Of a DNA stretch of 64,000 bases, positions 44,225 through 55,261 are shown one piece after another. This DNA comes from Oligoflexia bacterium. GTDB lineage: Bacteria > Bdellovibrionota > Bacteriovoracia > Bacteriovoracales > Bacteriovoracaceae. The DNA is taken from positions 1-64,000 of the forward strand of contig JADGAN010000029.1 in assembly GCA_015231955.1 (NCBI GenBank), given 5' to 3'. A model generated the notes under the pieces. That model was not told the origin of the DNA and searched no databases. It was given only the letters and a program-made list of their open reading frames with translations. Every line of letters begins with the position of its first letter. The stretch's first letter is position 1. A program made the position numbers and the translations under genes.

Positions 44225-45559
44225 CCACTGGATCATAATATTGGCGAAGGGGTGCCTACGGGACATGCTGTGTTTTTTTTAAAAGGAGTTTGCATGGATC
44301 ACAATCCTAAGCAAGAACATTTGCCCGATTTGCGCCTTTGTGCAGAGAAAGATTTGAACGATTCCGATATAGGAGTAGGTCTTTCTAGCGATGGACATTA
44401 TAAAAACACAGCTTACATTGCAACGCCTGGACTAAAGCATTTCCTTTATGGAGGAATGGAGAATGAGAAAGAGATGTTTGATCAGCAAAAATATCAAGAT
44501 ATTATTGAGGAGGATGTGCGTGCCGGTTACTTTTCAGGGATTACTATCAAAGAAGATTTTTTATCTCCAAGTGAAACTAGTGAATTACGACAAATCGAAG
44601 CAAAGCTGGCAAGTGCTACAACGGAAGCGGAAAAAGAGGCCGCTCTCTTTGAACGTAGTAAGCTTGTAGCAAAACTTAGTTTTGGAACCGATTACGCGTT
44701 AGCATTGTCCAGGTATTTATATTGTATCAATGTACCCGTTAACAAAGAGGTCATGAGTGAGGTGGTAACACACTTAAATGGTCTCAATCATGGACTAAAA
44801 GATTCTAAAGATACTTTGTGGAGAGGAAAGCAAAAACCTTCTGATGACTACTTGTGGGATGCTATTTATAATAATTGCGCTCATACGGCCCATAATGCAG
44901 TCGCGGCCACAGGAGCAGTTCGCGCGCTTGCAGTTGATGCTCCTTTGCTCTCTCAAATTAGAAATTTAGGCATTCCTGGCTCCTCCCTCTTAAAAATTCA
45001 AAAACAGGTGCAAGCAATGCAAATTGATCCTGAGGCCATGTTTCAGAATTTACAACTTCGAAAAGCACTGGTGGAAAAAAATTGGATGCCTTTTCAGCAC
45101 GATAACTTGATGGAGGTGATTCCCTTTCATCAAAAAAATGAACTTTATGAGGATACCGCTGAGAGCATGCGCAACCATAATCCCTATATGTCAGTGGATA
45201 TTCTTCCCAGTTTCGTAGGGAAATTTATCCCCTCTCTAAGAAATTTTTTCAATGAATTTGACCTTAAGGCAAAAAAAGTAAGAGCACTTGGGCAAAATCC
45301 CGTCTTTAGTTATCAAGCAGAAGATGGCGAGTTAGCGCTTCAAGATCATTATCTTTATTTCAATGAAAAGTACGATAATGCCCTCGCAAAATTACAGAAA
45401 ATAAAATCCTCAAGTAAGTATCGCCACATGCTTGAAGTCATTAAAGTACATCAAAAGACAAAAGAGTTTCAAGATGCCTATGATTATGTGCGCTTTATGG
45501 ATAAATTTGAAAAGCAAATCAAGAAACAAAAAGAAAGTTTAGAATCCAATTTAATGTAA
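44030..45559 (+). CDS. Exported protein, possible permuted papain-fold peptidase
   Basis: 509 residues. A basic N-terminus is followed by a signal peptide (SLFTFATTFVINTLMISPLS). An early block PTGHAVFFLKGVCMDH and a later block AIYNNCAHTAHNAVAATG give the His-then-Cys order found in LRAT/PPPDE-type permuted papain folds, where NC-x-H carries the nucleophile. This is an inference from motif shape only. The middle region is helical and Ala-rich, and the C-terminal 100 residues form a Lys-rich coiled coil. A truncated second copy lies at 41305-41475. AAGGA lies before the ATG. Confidence 0.75.
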   Translation: MMKMKKIKREREGQHSMTSLFTFATTFVINTLMISPLSAAMSTLPADYDKQHPYYIKFCSSSQWRPLDHNIGEGVPTGHAVFFLKGVCMDHNPKQEHLPDLRLCAEKDLNDSDIGVGLSSDGHYKNTAYIATPGLKHFLYGGMENEKEMFDQQKYQDIIEEDVRAGYFSGITIKEDFLSPSETSELRQIEAKLASATTEAEKEAALFERSKLVAKLSFGTDYALALSRYLYCINVPVNKEVMSEVVTHLNGLNHGLKDSKDTLWRGKQKPSDDYLWDAIYNNCAHTAHNAVAATGAVRALAVDAPLLSQIRNLGIPGSSLLKIQKQVQAMQIDPEAMFQNLQLRKALVEKNWMPFQHDNLMEVIPFHQKNELYEDTAESMRNHNPYMSVDILPSFVGKFIPSLRNFFNEFDLKAKKVRALGQNPVFSYQAEDGELALQDHYLYFNEKYDNALAKLQKIKSSSKYRHMLEVIKVHQKTKEFQDAYDYVRFMDKFEKQIKKQKESLESNLM

Positions 45560-45699
45560 AGCATACTCTTTCACCTTTGCACCTACCTGAAAAATTGAAA
45601 AAATTTTAAAGTTTATTTATTTTATAACCGTATATGATTTAAAATACGAAAGTTTGATATTACTTGATTTAATATGGTCGTTTAAGGAGAAATTGCCTA

Positions 45700-46743
45700 A
45701 TGAAAGTAAACAAGACCCACGCTTCCATAATTTGCAACGCTATCGAGCATTGGAATAGAGATGGCCTAATTGATGAAAAAACTGCAACATTACTTACTCA
45801 GGATATAGAAGTCATTGCTTTCGATTGGAAAAAATTATCAAAATACTCCTTTTGGATTGCGCTTATCTGCATTGTCACAGCGTTTGGAGCAATCTTTGCA
45901 GATGAAATTTTACGCGAACTCTTGCATTCGATATTCAATGCACCCTACATCGTAAAATTCTTTAGCATTACAACTATCTCTGCATTGATTTATTGCTTTG
46001 GCCATTATCGCAGAAAGAAAAATCCATCCAAGATTTTCAGTAACGAGGCCATCTTGTTCCTCGGAGTTTTAACGACAGCAGCGGCCATCTATCAACTTGG
46101 CAAAATCTTTGATTCAGGAAGTGGCCATTTTTCCTTGCTACTACTGCTCTCATTCATTATTTATGGTATTCTTGGTCTTTATTTTAAGTCTAATCTCATA
46201 TGGTTGTTCTCACTCACTTCGCTTGGTAGCTGGATGGGTACAGAAACCGGATACCTCTCTGGTTGGGGTGCCTATTATTTAGGCATGAATTATCCCTTAC
46301 GCTTTGTTTTATTTGGAGTCATCCTTTTAGCGATTACCTTTATTCTTGAAAAAAATAAAATATTTCATCCCTTTTTTAAATCGACACTCGTCATGGGCCT
46401 CCTCTATCTCTTTATTGCACTTTGGATCATGTCTATTTTTGGCAATTATGGAGATATGAAATCTTGGCATGCCATAAAGCAAATGGAGTTATTCCATTGG
46501 TCACTTTTGTTTGGACTCACCTCCGGTGGGGCAATCTATCATGGTCTGCGATTTGATAATGGAGTTACGAAAGGATTTGGGATTACATTTTTATTTATTA
46601 ACCTGTACACTCGTTTTTTTGAATATTTCTGGGATGCTACACACAAGGCCATCTTCTTCGCTGTTCTGGGAATCAGTTTTTGGTTTTTAGGTCTTAAGGC
46701 GGAGAAAATATGGCATCTTGGGGAAGAGAAACAAAGCAATTAA
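45700..46743 (+). CDS. DUF2157 membrane protein
   Basis: 347 residues. The N-terminal cytoplasmic part HWNRDGLIDEKTATLL is the DUF2157 signature (W-x-x-x-G-L-I-x-x-x-x-x-x-x-L). It is followed by about nine membrane segments, such as FWIALICIVTAFGAIFADEI, AILFLGVLTTAAAIYQLG, LLLLLSFIIYGILGLYFK and a final FFAVLGISFWFLGLKAEKIW. The function is unknown. AAGGAG lies before the ATG. It stands alone between two exported-protein genes. Confidence 0.85.
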   Translation: MKVNKTHASIICNAIEHWNRDGLIDEKTATLLTQDIEVIAFDWKKLSKYSFWIALICIVTAFGAIFADEILRELLHSIFNAPYIVKFFSITTISALIYCFGHYRRKKNPSKIFSNEAILFLGVLTTAAAIYQLGKIFDSGSGHFSLLLLLSFIIYGILGLYFKSNLIWLFSLTSLGSWMGTETGYLSGWGAYYLGMNYPLRFVLFGVILLAITFILEKNKIFHPFFKSTLVMGLLYLFIALWIMSIFGNYGDMKSWHAIKQMELFHWSLLFGLTSGGAIYHGLRFDNGVTKGFGITFLFINLYTRFFEYFWDATHKAIFFAVLGISFWFLGLKAEKIWHLGEEKQSN

Positions 46744-46868
46744 CTTCAATTACCATCAACCAAATCACCACGACATTCTCCCTTGACGAAGCATGAGGAA
46801 TTTATAGAATGACACCATTATTATTATCTCAAGTAATAGTGTCCAACAATTCTATCAAGGGAAAAAAG

Positions 46869-47603
46869 ATGAAAAAATTTATTTGCACTCTTCTTTGTCT
46901 TGTACCTCTAACCTTGCAAGCAAGTGCTTTCGATTGCAGTACACTGCCCTCGTGGCAACAGCTAAAAGATGCTTTAACCAAAGCTCGCAATGGAGATAAT
47001 GGAGGGCTTAATCTCGATATGTGGGGAACTCTGGTGGCCGTCGATGGCACTGTTTGTGCGGTAGCATTTACGGGAAATAATTTTGGAGATCAGTGGTTAG
47101 GGAGTAGGGTTATTTCTGCACAAAAGGCGAATACCAGCAACGCCTTTTCCCTTAACAAGCTCTCCTTATCAACGGCCAATCTCTACTCAGCAGTGCAACC
47201 TGGAGGTGCTCTCTACGGACTACAGCACTCAAACCCAGTCGACACGCAAGTCGCCTATACAGGGAGTGCTCAAGATTTTGGAAAGCAAAACGATCCTATG
47301 GTTGGCAAGCGCATCGGTGGAGTCAACGTCTTTGGAGGGGGATTAGCGCTTTATAACCCCAAAGGAGAGAGAGTTGGTGCCGTGGGTGTCAGTGGTGATA
47401 CCTCTTGTGCCGATCATAACATTGCTTGGAGATTAAGAAGTGAGCTTAAACTAGATTTTGTTCCCTCCGGGGTTAGTTTGGCCAACGATGATAACATTAT
47501 CTATTTAGGAAAGAGTGAGAAAGCAAGTGGCTTTAAACACCCTCGCTGTGGAGGAAAAGAGGATAAGGTTAAACTGGTGCCTATTCGGAAAAAGGAGTCC
47601 TAA
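46869..47603 (+). CDS. Exported GlcG/HbpS-family (DUF336) protein
   Basis: 244 residues. A signal peptide (KKFICTLLCLVPLTLQASA) is followed by a typical HbpS/GlcG domain: NLDMWGTLVAVDGTVCAVAF, SRVISAQKANTSNAFSLNKL, SNPVDTQ, GKRIGGVNVFGGGLALYNPK and GAVGVSGDTSCADHNIAWRL. Relatives bind haem or act as small accessory proteins; the binding partner is not known here. ATG at 46869 has AAGGG upstream and directly starts the signal peptide. The end overlaps the convergent desaturase gene by 4 bp. Confidence 0.9.
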   Translation: MKKFICTLLCLVPLTLQASAFDCSTLPSWQQLKDALTKARNGDNGGLNLDMWGTLVAVDGTVCAVAFTGNNFGDQWLGSRVISAQKANTSNAFSLNKLSLSTANLYSAVQPGGALYGLQHSNPVDTQVAYTGSAQDFGKQNDPMVGKRIGGVNVFGGGLALYNPKGERVGAVGVSGDTSCADHNIAWRLRSELKLDFVPSGVSLANDDNIIYLGKSEKASGFKHPRCGGKEDKVKLVPIRKKES

Positions 47604-48517
47604 CAACTGTTTTTCCGCCTTAATTGCCAAGTTAATCCCACCAATGAAAAGCAGTAGATAATCCATTTTGTAGGATCGAAATTGAAGAGTTTCACGCCAT
47701 TGCGATAATCATTAGGGAAGGCATGGTGATAATTATGGTAGCCCTCACCAAAAGCAAATAGTGAACAAAGCCAATTATCTTTGGCCGAGACTTTTTTGTT
47801 GTAGGTGCTCCTTCCTAAGAGGTGAGCGATGGAGTTAATACAAAAGGTACTTTGATGAGTGATGGCAACTCTAAAAAAACCGGCAACCAAAAGGTACTCT
47901 GAAATATTATTGGAGAGAAGCCCAAAGAGCAGTGGAATCAGAAAAGAGAGTAGGAAGCCTACAGGAACCGCAAGCAGATGCTGTAATCGCACTAAGCGAT
48001 TTGCCACTAGATCGTTTACACCCTGAAACTCATTTAGCAAATTATCTTGAAAAGATAAGGCATCGTCATATTGGTAGGCGCTCTTGGGTTTAAAAAAGAT
48101 CCATACGAGGTGAGACCACCAAAAACCAAGTTGTGCATTATAGGGATCTTTCTCTTGATCGGTAAAACGATGGTGCAGGCGATGATCATAGCACCACTTC
48201 AAGGCGGAGTTTTGTAGAGCTAACGTTCCAAAAAGCAGCAAGAGCGCCTCAACTCCCTTGGAAGTAGTATAGCTACGATGGGAGTAAAGTCGATGGTATC
48301 CCATGGTAATGCTCAATCCGGCCACCCAATACAAAACAAAGGCGAGCAACCACGGCCCATAAGTAAAGTGAAAATCGTTTTGAAAATAGTAAACAGGCGT
48401 ATACCCAAAACCAACAATCATAAACAGCAGAACAAAAAAAATATTGCGCCAATCATAACAAAATTGGGAGTGAGTAATATGATCAGTAATCTCCTTATTC
48501 AAAATATTTAATTTCAT
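47600..48517 (-). CDS. Acyl-CoA/fatty-acid delta-9 desaturase
   Basis: 305 residues, integral membrane di-iron enzyme that introduces a double bond into saturated acyl chains to adjust membrane fluidity. The three histidine boxes are HRLYSHR, HRLHHR and HNYHH, and four membrane segments are visible. EKDPYNAQLGFWWSHLVWIF after the second box is also typical. ATG at 48517 has GGAGATAAAG directly upstream; an earlier start would add ten residues. Confidence 0.95.
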   Translation of the reverse strand: MKLNILNKEITDHITHSQFCYDWRNIFFVLLFMIVGFGYTPVYYFQNDFHFTYGPWLLAFVLYWVAGLSITMGYHRLYSHRSYTTSKGVEALLLLFGTLALQNSALKWCYDHRLHHRFTDQEKDPYNAQLGFWWSHLVWIFFKPKSAYQYDDALSFQDNLLNEFQGVNDLVANRLVRLQHLLAVPVGFLLSFLIPLLFGLLSNNISEYLLVAGFFRVAITHQSTFCINSIAHLLGRSTYNKKVSAKDNWLCSLFAFGEGYHNYHHAFPNDYRNGVKLFNFDPTKWIIYCFSLVGLTWQLRRKNSC

Positions 48518-48737
48518 CTTTATCTCCGGTATTACAGTAAAGAACAATCATATTGTATGATCTTCATCTAATAATCAGCAAAGTAGAGCAAATTTCAAGA
48601 GGGCGCGTGAGAATTTACAAAAGTATTACATTAATTTTTCATAACTTTTACAATTGAGTCATTGATTTCCTTTGAACACTCTTCACCAGGATGTTATTTA
48701 ACTCTATTATTACATTCTAGAATTGGGAGAGAGCAAA

Positions 48738-49175
48738 ATGGCATCAAGAGCAAATGCAGTTCGTGTGGGCACAGGCGTGCTAATTTTCAAGGAGAAGAAG
48801 ATACTCCTAGGCAAGAGAGTTGGTGCTCATGGCGCCCATACTTGGGCGCCTCCAGGTGGTCATTTGGAGTTTGGAGAAGAACCCGAGGAGTGTGCTAAAC
48901 GTGAAGTTCTAGAAGAGGTTGGCATTGAGATTAAAAATATTAGAAGAGGGCCTTATACTAACGATATCTTTATCAGTGAGAAAAAGCACTACATCACCTT
49001 GTTTATACTCGCCGATTATGCGTCAGGTGAGGTGGAGGTAAAAGAGCGCGATAAGTGTGAGCAGTGGGATTGGTTCGCACCAGAACATCTTCCGGGCCCA
49101 CTCTTTTTGCCACTACAAAATCTGCTCTCACATGCTCCTTCGATATTGTCCCCCTACTTTATAGAGTGCATTTGA
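48738..49175 (+). CDS. Nudix hydrolase
   Basis: 145 residues. The Nudix box reads [20 protein letters not shown] followed by EVGI, matching G-x5-E-x7-REUxEExGU. Sequence around it ([51 protein letters not shown]) is like the MutT/NUDT15-type group that hydrolyses (oxidised) nucleotides; the substrate is uncertain. ATG at 48738 has GGGAG 8 bases upstream. Its end overlaps the convergent icmF gene by 48 bp. Confidence 0.93.
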   Translation: MASRANAVRVGTGVLIFKEKKILLGKRVGAHGAHTWAPPGGHLEFGEEPEECAKREVLEEVGIEIKNIRRGPYTNDIFISEKKHYITLFILADYASGEVEVKERDKCEQWDWFAPEHLPGPLFLPLQNLLSHAPSILSPYFIECI

Positions 49176-52100
49176 GATCTGCCCTAAAGAACAGTATTTG
49201 CTAACCTCCAACAAATTTTCAAAAATATTTTGGTTACGAAGCGCCGCTTGTTGTAACTCTTGCAATTGCATTGGTGAGCGCTGCTCATGAAATTTATGCA
49301 AATTGCGAAGAGTGTTGATTTGATTCTCCTTCTCTTCCTTTGTCGCACGAATCACCTCATTAGGAACCACGCTCTTTGCTCCCTTGGGAGATAAAAAGGT
49401 GTTAACTCCAATAATGGGATATTTGCCATTATGTTTTAAGGTCTCATAAAGCATCGACTCTTCCTGAATCTTTCCTCGTTGATACATCGTCTCCATTGCG
49501 CCAAGAACCCCACCACGCTCACAAAGACGATCAAACTCCGCTAACACCGCCTCCTCTACCAAATCGGTTAAATACTCCAAGGTGAAAGAGCCTTGCCATG
49601 GGTTTTGATTTTTGGCCAGTCCCAACTCTTTGTTGATGATAAGCTGGATAGCAATCGCTCGACGAACCGAATCTTCTGTGGGCGTGGTGATCGCCTCATC
49701 GTAGGCGTTGGTATGGAGAGAGTTACAATTATCAAAGATAGCGTATAACCCCTGCAGGGTTGTTCTAATATCGTTAAAATCGATCTCATGGGCATGCAGT
49801 GACCTTCCTGAGGTTTGAATATGGTACTTTAACATTTGCGAACGGGGATCGCCCCCATACTTTAATTTGAGGGCCAAGGCCCAAATCCTGCGCGCCACTC
49901 GCCCGATGACGGCGTACTCTGGTTCCATACCGTTAGAGAAAAAGAAGGAGAGATTGGGAGCAAAAGCATCTAGCTGCATACCTCGAGCAAGATAGTATTC
50001 GATATAGGTAAAACCATTGGCCAAAGTAAAAGCAAGTTGAGTGATAGGGTTGGCCCCGGCCTCTGCAATATGGTAACCGGAGATGGAGACCGAATAAAAG
50101 TTGCGAACACTATTTTTGATGAAAAACTCCTGCATATCTCCCATAAGCCGCAAGGAAAACTCCGTCGAAAAGACGCAAGTGTTTTGTGCTTGATCCTCTT
50201 TTAAGATATCCGCCTGAACTGTTCCTCGCACATTAGCGAGCGTCTCCTCTTTAATTTTTTGATAAACGTCAGAAGGCAATACTTGATCACCGCTAATGCC
50301 AAGGAGTAAGAGGCCAAGAGCATCGTTACCTTCGGGCAACTCTCCTCTATACTCAGGAGGCTTTCCATCGTGTTTACTATAAATCTCGTTGATCCTCTTT
50401 TCTACTGACTTAAGCAGGCCTTGACTACGAATATAAATCTCACACTGTTGATCGATGGCCGCATTCATAAAATAGGCGGTAATGATGGCCGCAGGACCAT
50501 TGATCGTCATGGAGACTGAAGTTGCAGCATCTTTGAGATTAAAACCGGAGTAGAGTCTTTTAGTATCGTCAAGACAGCAGATGGAAACCCCGGCATTCCC
50601 AATTTTTCCATAGATATCGGGCCTGTAATCTGGATCTTCTCCATAGAGTGTAGGTGAATCGTAGGCGGTTGATAGACGTTTAGCACTTTGCCCTTTGGAG
50701 ACAAAATGAAAACGCTTATTGGTGCGTTCAGGACCTCCCTCCCCTGCAAACATTCTTGTTGGATCCTCTCCTTCTCTCTTAAAGGGAAAGACCCCTGCGG
50801 TATAAGGAAATTCTCCTGGAACACTCTCTTGGCGATTCCACTTCAAGATATCTCCCCAATCTTGATACTTAGGCAGTGAAATTTTGGGCAATTTAGAGTT
50901 TGAGAGCGTGGTCACGTTGGTCTCAATTTTAATCTCTCGGCCACGCACTCTATAGATGAACTCCTCCCCTTCTAAGGCCTTGACCTTTTGAGGCCATCTC
51001 TCCAAGATCTCTTTGCTATCACCATCAAGCTGTGACCAAAGTTCATCTCGTAACTGTTCCAGTTTTGTTCGTGCCTGCAAATGTTCTTCACTATTCTCGA
51101 CCAAAAGCTTAAGCGATTTATCCAGAGCATAGAGTTTGCTGGCAATTTGCCGCTGATCCTCGGTAAACTTATTATAGCTACGAATGGTATCTGCTATCTC
51201 CGAGAGGTACCTGACTCTTTTGGGTGGGATAATCGGGATCTTTTCAGGCAAGCTTAAAGTAAATCCAGATTTAGTATTACTACTTTTATGAGTGAGGTTT
51301 GACAGCTTATAAACAATGTCAGCATAAAGCTGGTTGGTGCCTGGATCGTTAAATTGTGAAGCAATTGTTCCGAAAATAGGCAACTGATCATCTTTGATGG
51401 CACTTCCCCAGAGCTTGTGGCCTCTTTTGAACTGCTTTCTAACATCCCTAAGGGCATCCAAGGCCCCTTTTTTATCAAATTTATTGATGGCCACAACATC
51501 TGCAAAATCCAGCATATCAATTTTTTCTAATTGCGTGCCGGCCCCATACTCTGGAGTCATAATGTACAAGCAAAGATCTGCATAATCAGCAACCGCCGTA
51601 TCCGATTGGCCGATTCCCGAGGTCTCAAGGATAATCAAATCAAACTCTGCCAATGTTAAAACATTGATGGCCTCTTCTACATATCTGGAGAGCACCACAT
51701 TCGATTGTCGGGTCGCTAGCGAACGTACAAAGACTCGATCACTATTGATGGCATTCATTCTAATGCGATCACCGAGGAGAGCACCTCCGGTTTTACGATG
51801 GGAGGGATCCACTAAAATTACCCCAACTGTTTTATCTTGAGAGTCGTGAAGATAGCGACAAATGATCTCATCAATCATCGATGATTTACCACTGCCACCA
51901 GTGCCTGTGACTCCAAGAATTGGTATCTTGGTCTTAGAGGAGATCAAGCTTTTGATCTTCTCAAAAAGAGCGCTACTCTCCGTTGGGTAATTTTCTGCAG
52001 TGGAGATAAATTTGGCAATGGTATGGAAATCTCTCTTTTTAATCTTAAGAATATCTTGATCACTCCACTCCGCAAAATCGCGCGCCGTCGGAAAATCAGA

Positions 52101-52544
52101 TCTTTTCAACAAGTCGTTAATCATCATTTGCAGACCCATGGAAAGCCCATCATCAGGAGAGTAAATTTTGGCAATCCCATACTCTTGCAAGGCCCCTCCC
52201 TCGTGTGGAAGGATCACACCACCACCACCACCAAAAATTTTAATATGCCCGCACCCCTTTTCCTTGAAAAGGTCATACATGTATTTAAAATACTCCATAT
52301 GGCCCCCTTGATAAGAGGTCACCGCCACGGCTTGAACATCCTCCTGGATGGCGGCATTTACAATCTCACTCACAGAGCGATTGTGGCCAAGATGAATCAC
52401 CTCAGCACCAGATGCCTGGAGTATTCTTCGGATCATATTAATCGCAGCATCGTGGCCATCGAATAAAGAGCCAGCGGTGACCACTCTGATTTTGTTAGTC
52501 GCTTGGTAAATCCCTATCATTGTTATTGGATTATTGGTATTCAT
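49128..52544 (-). CDS. icmF: Fused isobutyryl-CoA mutase with G-protein chaperone
   Basis: 1138 residues in one chain. First comes a B12-binding domain with the base-off motif SLFDGHDAA (Asp29, His31) and KIFGGGGGV. Next is a MeaB-like GTPase with P-loop [12 protein letters not shown] (about 211-222), [29 protein letters not shown] and [11 protein letters not shown]. Last comes the acyl-CoA mutase barrel ([40 protein letters not shown]). This is the order of IcmF, which interconverts isobutyryl-CoA and butyryl-CoA and may also act on related acyl-CoAs. The gene stands alone; no mutase-pathway partner is adjacent, and no cobalamin riboswitch is seen in the 173 bp upstream. Confidence 0.95.
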   Translation of the reverse strand: MNTNNPITMIGIYQATNKIRVVTAGSLFDGHDAAINMIRRILQASGAEVIHLGHNRSVSEIVNAAIQEDVQAVAVTSYQGGHMEYFKYMYDLFKEKGCGHIKIFGGGGGVILPHEGGALQEYGIAKIYSPDDGLSMGLQMMINDLLKRSDFPTARDFAEWSDQDILKIKKRDFHTIAKFISTAENYPTESSALFEKIKSLISSKTKIPILGVTGTGGSGKSSMIDEIICRYLHDSQDKTVGVILVDPSHRKTGGALLGDRIRMNAINSDRVFVRSLATRQSNVVLSRYVEEAINVLTLAEFDLIILETSGIGQSDTAVADYADLCLYIMTPEYGAGTQLEKIDMLDFADVVAINKFDKKGALDALRDVRKQFKRGHKLWGSAIKDDQLPIFGTIASQFNDPGTNQLYADIVYKLSNLTHKSSNTKSGFTLSLPEKIPIIPPKRVRYLSEIADTIRSYNKFTEDQRQIASKLYALDKSLKLLVENSEEHLQARTKLEQLRDELWSQLDGDSKEILERWPQKVKALEGEEFIYRVRGREIKIETNVTTLSNSKLPKISLPKYQDWGDILKWNRQESVPGEFPYTAGVFPFKREGEDPTRMFAGEGGPERTNKRFHFVSKGQSAKRLSTAYDSPTLYGEDPDYRPDIYGKIGNAGVSICCLDDTKRLYSGFNLKDAATSVSMTINGPAAIITAYFMNAAIDQQCEIYIRSQGLLKSVEKRINEIYSKHDGKPPEYRGELPEGNDALGLLLLGISGDQVLPSDVYQKIKEETLANVRGTVQADILKEDQAQNTCVFSTEFSLRLMGDMQEFFIKNSVRNFYSVSISGYHIAEAGANPITQLAFTLANGFTYIEYYLARGMQLDAFAPNLSFFFSNGMEPEYAVIGRVARRIWALALKLKYGGDPRSQMLKYHIQTSGRSLHAHEIDFNDIRTTLQGLYAIFDNCNSLHTNAYDEAITTPTEDSVRRAIAIQLIINKELGLAKNQNPWQGSFTLEYLTDLVEEAVLAEFDRLCERGGVLGAMETMYQRGKIQEESMLYETLKHNGKYPIIGVNTFLSPKGAKSVVPNEVIRATKEEKENQINTLRNLHKFHEQRSPMQLQELQQAALRNQNIFENLLEVSKYCSLGQISNALYKVGGQYRRSM

Positions 52545-52717
52545 TTTAAATTATCCTTGCTCCCTCAGCATGATCTTGAAATTCTATCCTTATTCATTTA
52601 CAGACGGAAAAAGTGAAAAAATCCAACTTTTTTTTCTAATGATGAGATAAGCATAATCTTAGAGATAAGAGTGGCCATTGTGCGATAAAAATTACTTTTT
52701 ACACAAAGGAGAAAAGT

Positions 52718-53614
52718 ATGAGCGACATTTTAATCTCCTCCATAGAAGGAAATTATCAACACCTGGATGGTGGCTCCATGTTTGGAAACGCTCCAAAACC
52801 CCTCTGGGAAAAGTGGTTTCCTGCAGACAATTTAAATCGCATCAACCTGGCGTGCAGGGCCCTCCTCATTGAAACCGCCGATAGCAAAATTCTCTTAGAG
52901 ACAGGAGTGGGCGATTTTCTTGAACCCAAATTGGCCGAACGCTATGGGATCGCGCCAATTGGCGAGCACTCTTTGCTTGAAAATCTCAAAAAATTGGGAG
53001 TGGATCCGCAAGAGATTGATGTGGTGATCTTATCCCATTTGCACTTTGATCACGCCGGAGGATTGCTCCCAAGTTACTCCATCTCAAGAAGCAAAGAAGA
53101 GCACGGAGGCGAACTGCTCTTCCCCAAAGCAAAGTATATTGTTGGAGAAGAGGCCTTTAAACGCGCCGTAAACCCGCATTTACGCGATCGTGCCTCTTTT
53201 ATTGAGGGATTGCAAGAAAAGTTGTTTAAGTCGCAGCGTCTCTCTTTCATTGATAAGAGTGGTCTCTACTCGCAAAATTTATTGGACGGTAGGATCTCCT
53301 TTCACTTTACGCAGGGACATACTGTGGGACAGATGCACACTCTGCTTCGAGGAGAAAAGCAGTCGCTCTTTTTTTGTGGTGATCTGATTCCTGGAATTCC
53401 CTGGGTTCATGCTCCCATAACGATGGGCTACGATCGTGCAGCAGAGACAATGGTGGACGAAAAGATGATCTTTTTGGAACACGCCGTGAAAGAGGAGTGG
53501 ATACTTTTCTACACTCACGATCCTATCTATGCTGTCTCTAAATGTGCTAAGGATGATAAAGGAAAATTCATCGCCACTCAAATGCAGGAGCAACTGCTTC
53601 GCTATCGTTTATAG
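52718..53614 (+). CDS. Metallo-beta-lactamase-fold hydrolase
   Basis: 298 residues. Zinc-binding motif SHLHFDHAGGLL (HxHxDH), followed by FTQGHTVGQMHTLL, FFCGDLIPGIPWVH and FYTHDP for the remaining ligands. The MDxDGTIL-type start and general layout fit lactonase-like or quinolinase-like MBL proteins; the substrate is unknown. AAGGAG lies before the ATG. It is divergent from icmF and its end overlaps the convergent pdxT by 13 bp. Confidence 0.9.
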   Translation: MSDILISSIEGNYQHLDGGSMFGNAPKPLWEKWFPADNLNRINLACRALLIETADSKILLETGVGDFLEPKLAERYGIAPIGEHSLLENLKKLGVDPQEIDVVILSHLHFDHAGGLLPSYSISRSKEEHGGELLFPKAKYIVGEEAFKRAVNPHLRDRASFIEGLQEKLFKSQRLSFIDKSGLYSQNLLDGRISFHFTQGHTVGQMHTLLRGEKQSLFFCGDLIPGIPWVHAPITMGYDRAAETMVDEKMIFLEHAVKEEWILFYTHDPIYAVSKCAKDDKGKFIATQMQEQLLRYRL

Positions 53615-54174
53615 AATTGATGAATAAGTTGGATAAACTCCAGATGGAAAGATGATGGCCTCTCTTGGTACAATTCAGGATGAAAGGTTGTGATCATAAC
53701 AGTGTCAGATTTTACCCATACTGGATGCTCTTTAAAGAGGGCATGGGTCTCCACATCCTGACCAACACTCCTGATAATCGGAGCACGAATAAAGGCCACA
53801 GGATAATTGTCAATGGTAGCGTTAAAACTATCCAGCTGTCGGCCATAAGCGTTTCGTTCAATCGTGATATCACAAAGAGCGAAGGACCATTGCCTAGGAG
53901 ACTCTACCTGCTTTGCTAAAAGAATGGCGCCAGCACACACTCCCCACACAGGCATGCGTGCAAAGGCGGCTTTTAAATCCTCCTCGAGGGAAAACTCCCT
54001 GATCAGTTTTAGCATGCTGCTGCTTTCACCACCTGGCAAAATCAAACCATCAATGCCATCAAGATCCTCTTTTGCTCGTACCTCTTTAAAGCAAGCACCG
54101 TGGCCTTCAATGTGAAATTTGTGAGGCAAGACACACCCTTGTAAGGCCAAAACACCAATGGTAAGTGACTTCAT
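53602..54174 (-). CDS. pdxT: Pyridoxal 5'-phosphate synthase glutaminase subunit PdxT
   Basis: 190 residues. Releases ammonia from glutamine for PdxS. TIGVLALQGCVLPH at the start, LILPGGESSSMLKLI (oxyanion loop), WGVCAGAILLAK with the catalytic Cys, and TFHPELYQE with His/Glu complete the triad. It lies 3 bp after pdxS, so the subunits are co-translated. Confidence 0.96.
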   Translation of the reverse strand: MKSLTIGVLALQGCVLPHKFHIEGHGACFKEVRAKEDLDGIDGLILPGGESSSMLKLIREFSLEEDLKAAFARMPVWGVCAGAILLAKQVESPRQWSFALCDITIERNAYGRQLDSFNATIDNYPVAFIRAPIIRSVGQDVETHALFKEHPVWVKSDTVMITTFHPELYQERPSSFHLEFIQLIHQFYKR

Positions 54175-54177
54175 AGA

Positions 54178-55077
54178 CTACCAACCTCTCTCTGCTAATC
54201 GCTCTCCTATGGGAATTTGATTTACTAACAATCCCGCCATAGGAGCAGACAATCCTCTAGAGGCTTCAAGAATATCTTTAGGACTATTAAATCTTGCCAC
54301 TGCATGAACAATGGCGCTTGCCATTTTCTTAGGATTTTCCGATTTAAAGATGCCCGAGCCAACAAAGACCGCTTCCGCTCCTAACTGCATGACTAAAGCG
54401 GCATCGGCAGGCGTGGAAACACCTCCTGCTGCAAAATTCGGAACAGGCAATTTGCCATCTCTTTTTATTTTACAAAGAAGCTCATGGGGTGCACCCAAGC
54501 GCTTGGCCTCACTCATCAGTTCCGAATCTTCTAAAAAGATGATCCGCTTGATCTCTTGATTGATTTGTCGTAAGTGGCGAACGGCCTCAACAATATTTCC
54601 AGTTCCCGCTTCGCCTTTGGTACGAATCAAGGCCGCCCCTTCACCAATCCGTCTTAACGCTTCTCCCAGGTTGACTGCCCCACACACAAAGGGAACCTGG
54701 AATTTGAGCTTATCGATATGATGGGATTCATCAGCAGGAGTCAGCACTTCACTCTCATCGATATAGTCGACACCAATCGCCTCCAAAACTTGCGCTTCTA
54801 CAAAATGTCCAATGCGACACTTGGCCATAACAGGAATACTGACGGCATCTGCAATCGCCATCACAAGATCAGGACTTGACATGCGGGCAACGCCCCCTTG
54901 AGCACGAATATCAGATGGCACTCGTTCGAGTGCCATCACCGCGACTGCACCAGCGTCTTCAGCAATCTTTGCTTGCTCCACATTGACCACATCCATGATC
55001 ACTCCGCCCTTTAGCATTTCTGCGAGCCCAACCTTAAGATCAAGTGTAGAGATATTGGTTTCAGTGATTTTTTTCAT
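54178..55077 (-). CDS. pdxS: Pyridoxal 5'-phosphate synthase subunit PdxS
   Basis: 299 residues. Builds PLP from ribose 5-phosphate (or ribulose 5-phosphate), glyceraldehyde 3-phosphate and ammonia. Family sequence is nearly canonical: [60 protein letters not shown] with the Schiff-base lysine, [40 protein letters not shown] and [25 protein letters not shown] lies before the ATG. It is transcribed divergently from pdxR. Confidence 0.98.
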   Translation of the reverse strand: MKKITETNISTLDLKVGLAEMLKGGVIMDVVNVEQAKIAEDAGAVAVMALERVPSDIRAQGGVARMSSPDLVMAIADAVSIPVMAKCRIGHFVEAQVLEAIGVDYIDESEVLTPADESHHIDKLKFQVPFVCGAVNLGEALRRIGEGAALIRTKGEAGTGNIVEAVRHLRQINQEIKRIIFLEDSELMSEAKRLGAPHELLCKIKRDGKLPVPNFAAGGVSTPADAALVMQLGAEAVFVGSGIFKSENPKKMASAIVHAVARFNSPKDILEASRGLSAPMAGLLVNQIPIGERLAERGW

Positions 55078-55261
55078 TTTTGTAAATGCCTCCTTACTTA
55101 AACGAACATTAACATTGCCAACTTTTACAATGCAGTTGTGACTTTATTAGAAAGAGATTGCTTTTAGGAGGGACAGAGAAAAAAGAATCCTTGGGGCAGC
55201 CTAGACAGATCAGCGAACATAATACATATATGGTACAGGAGCAGGAAAACAGGAAGCAGCG

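Noticed and set aside
52545-52717. Cobalamin riboswitch before the B12-dependent icmF
   Set aside because: No B12-box consensus is seen and the interval is too short to hold a full element together with the divergent promoter.
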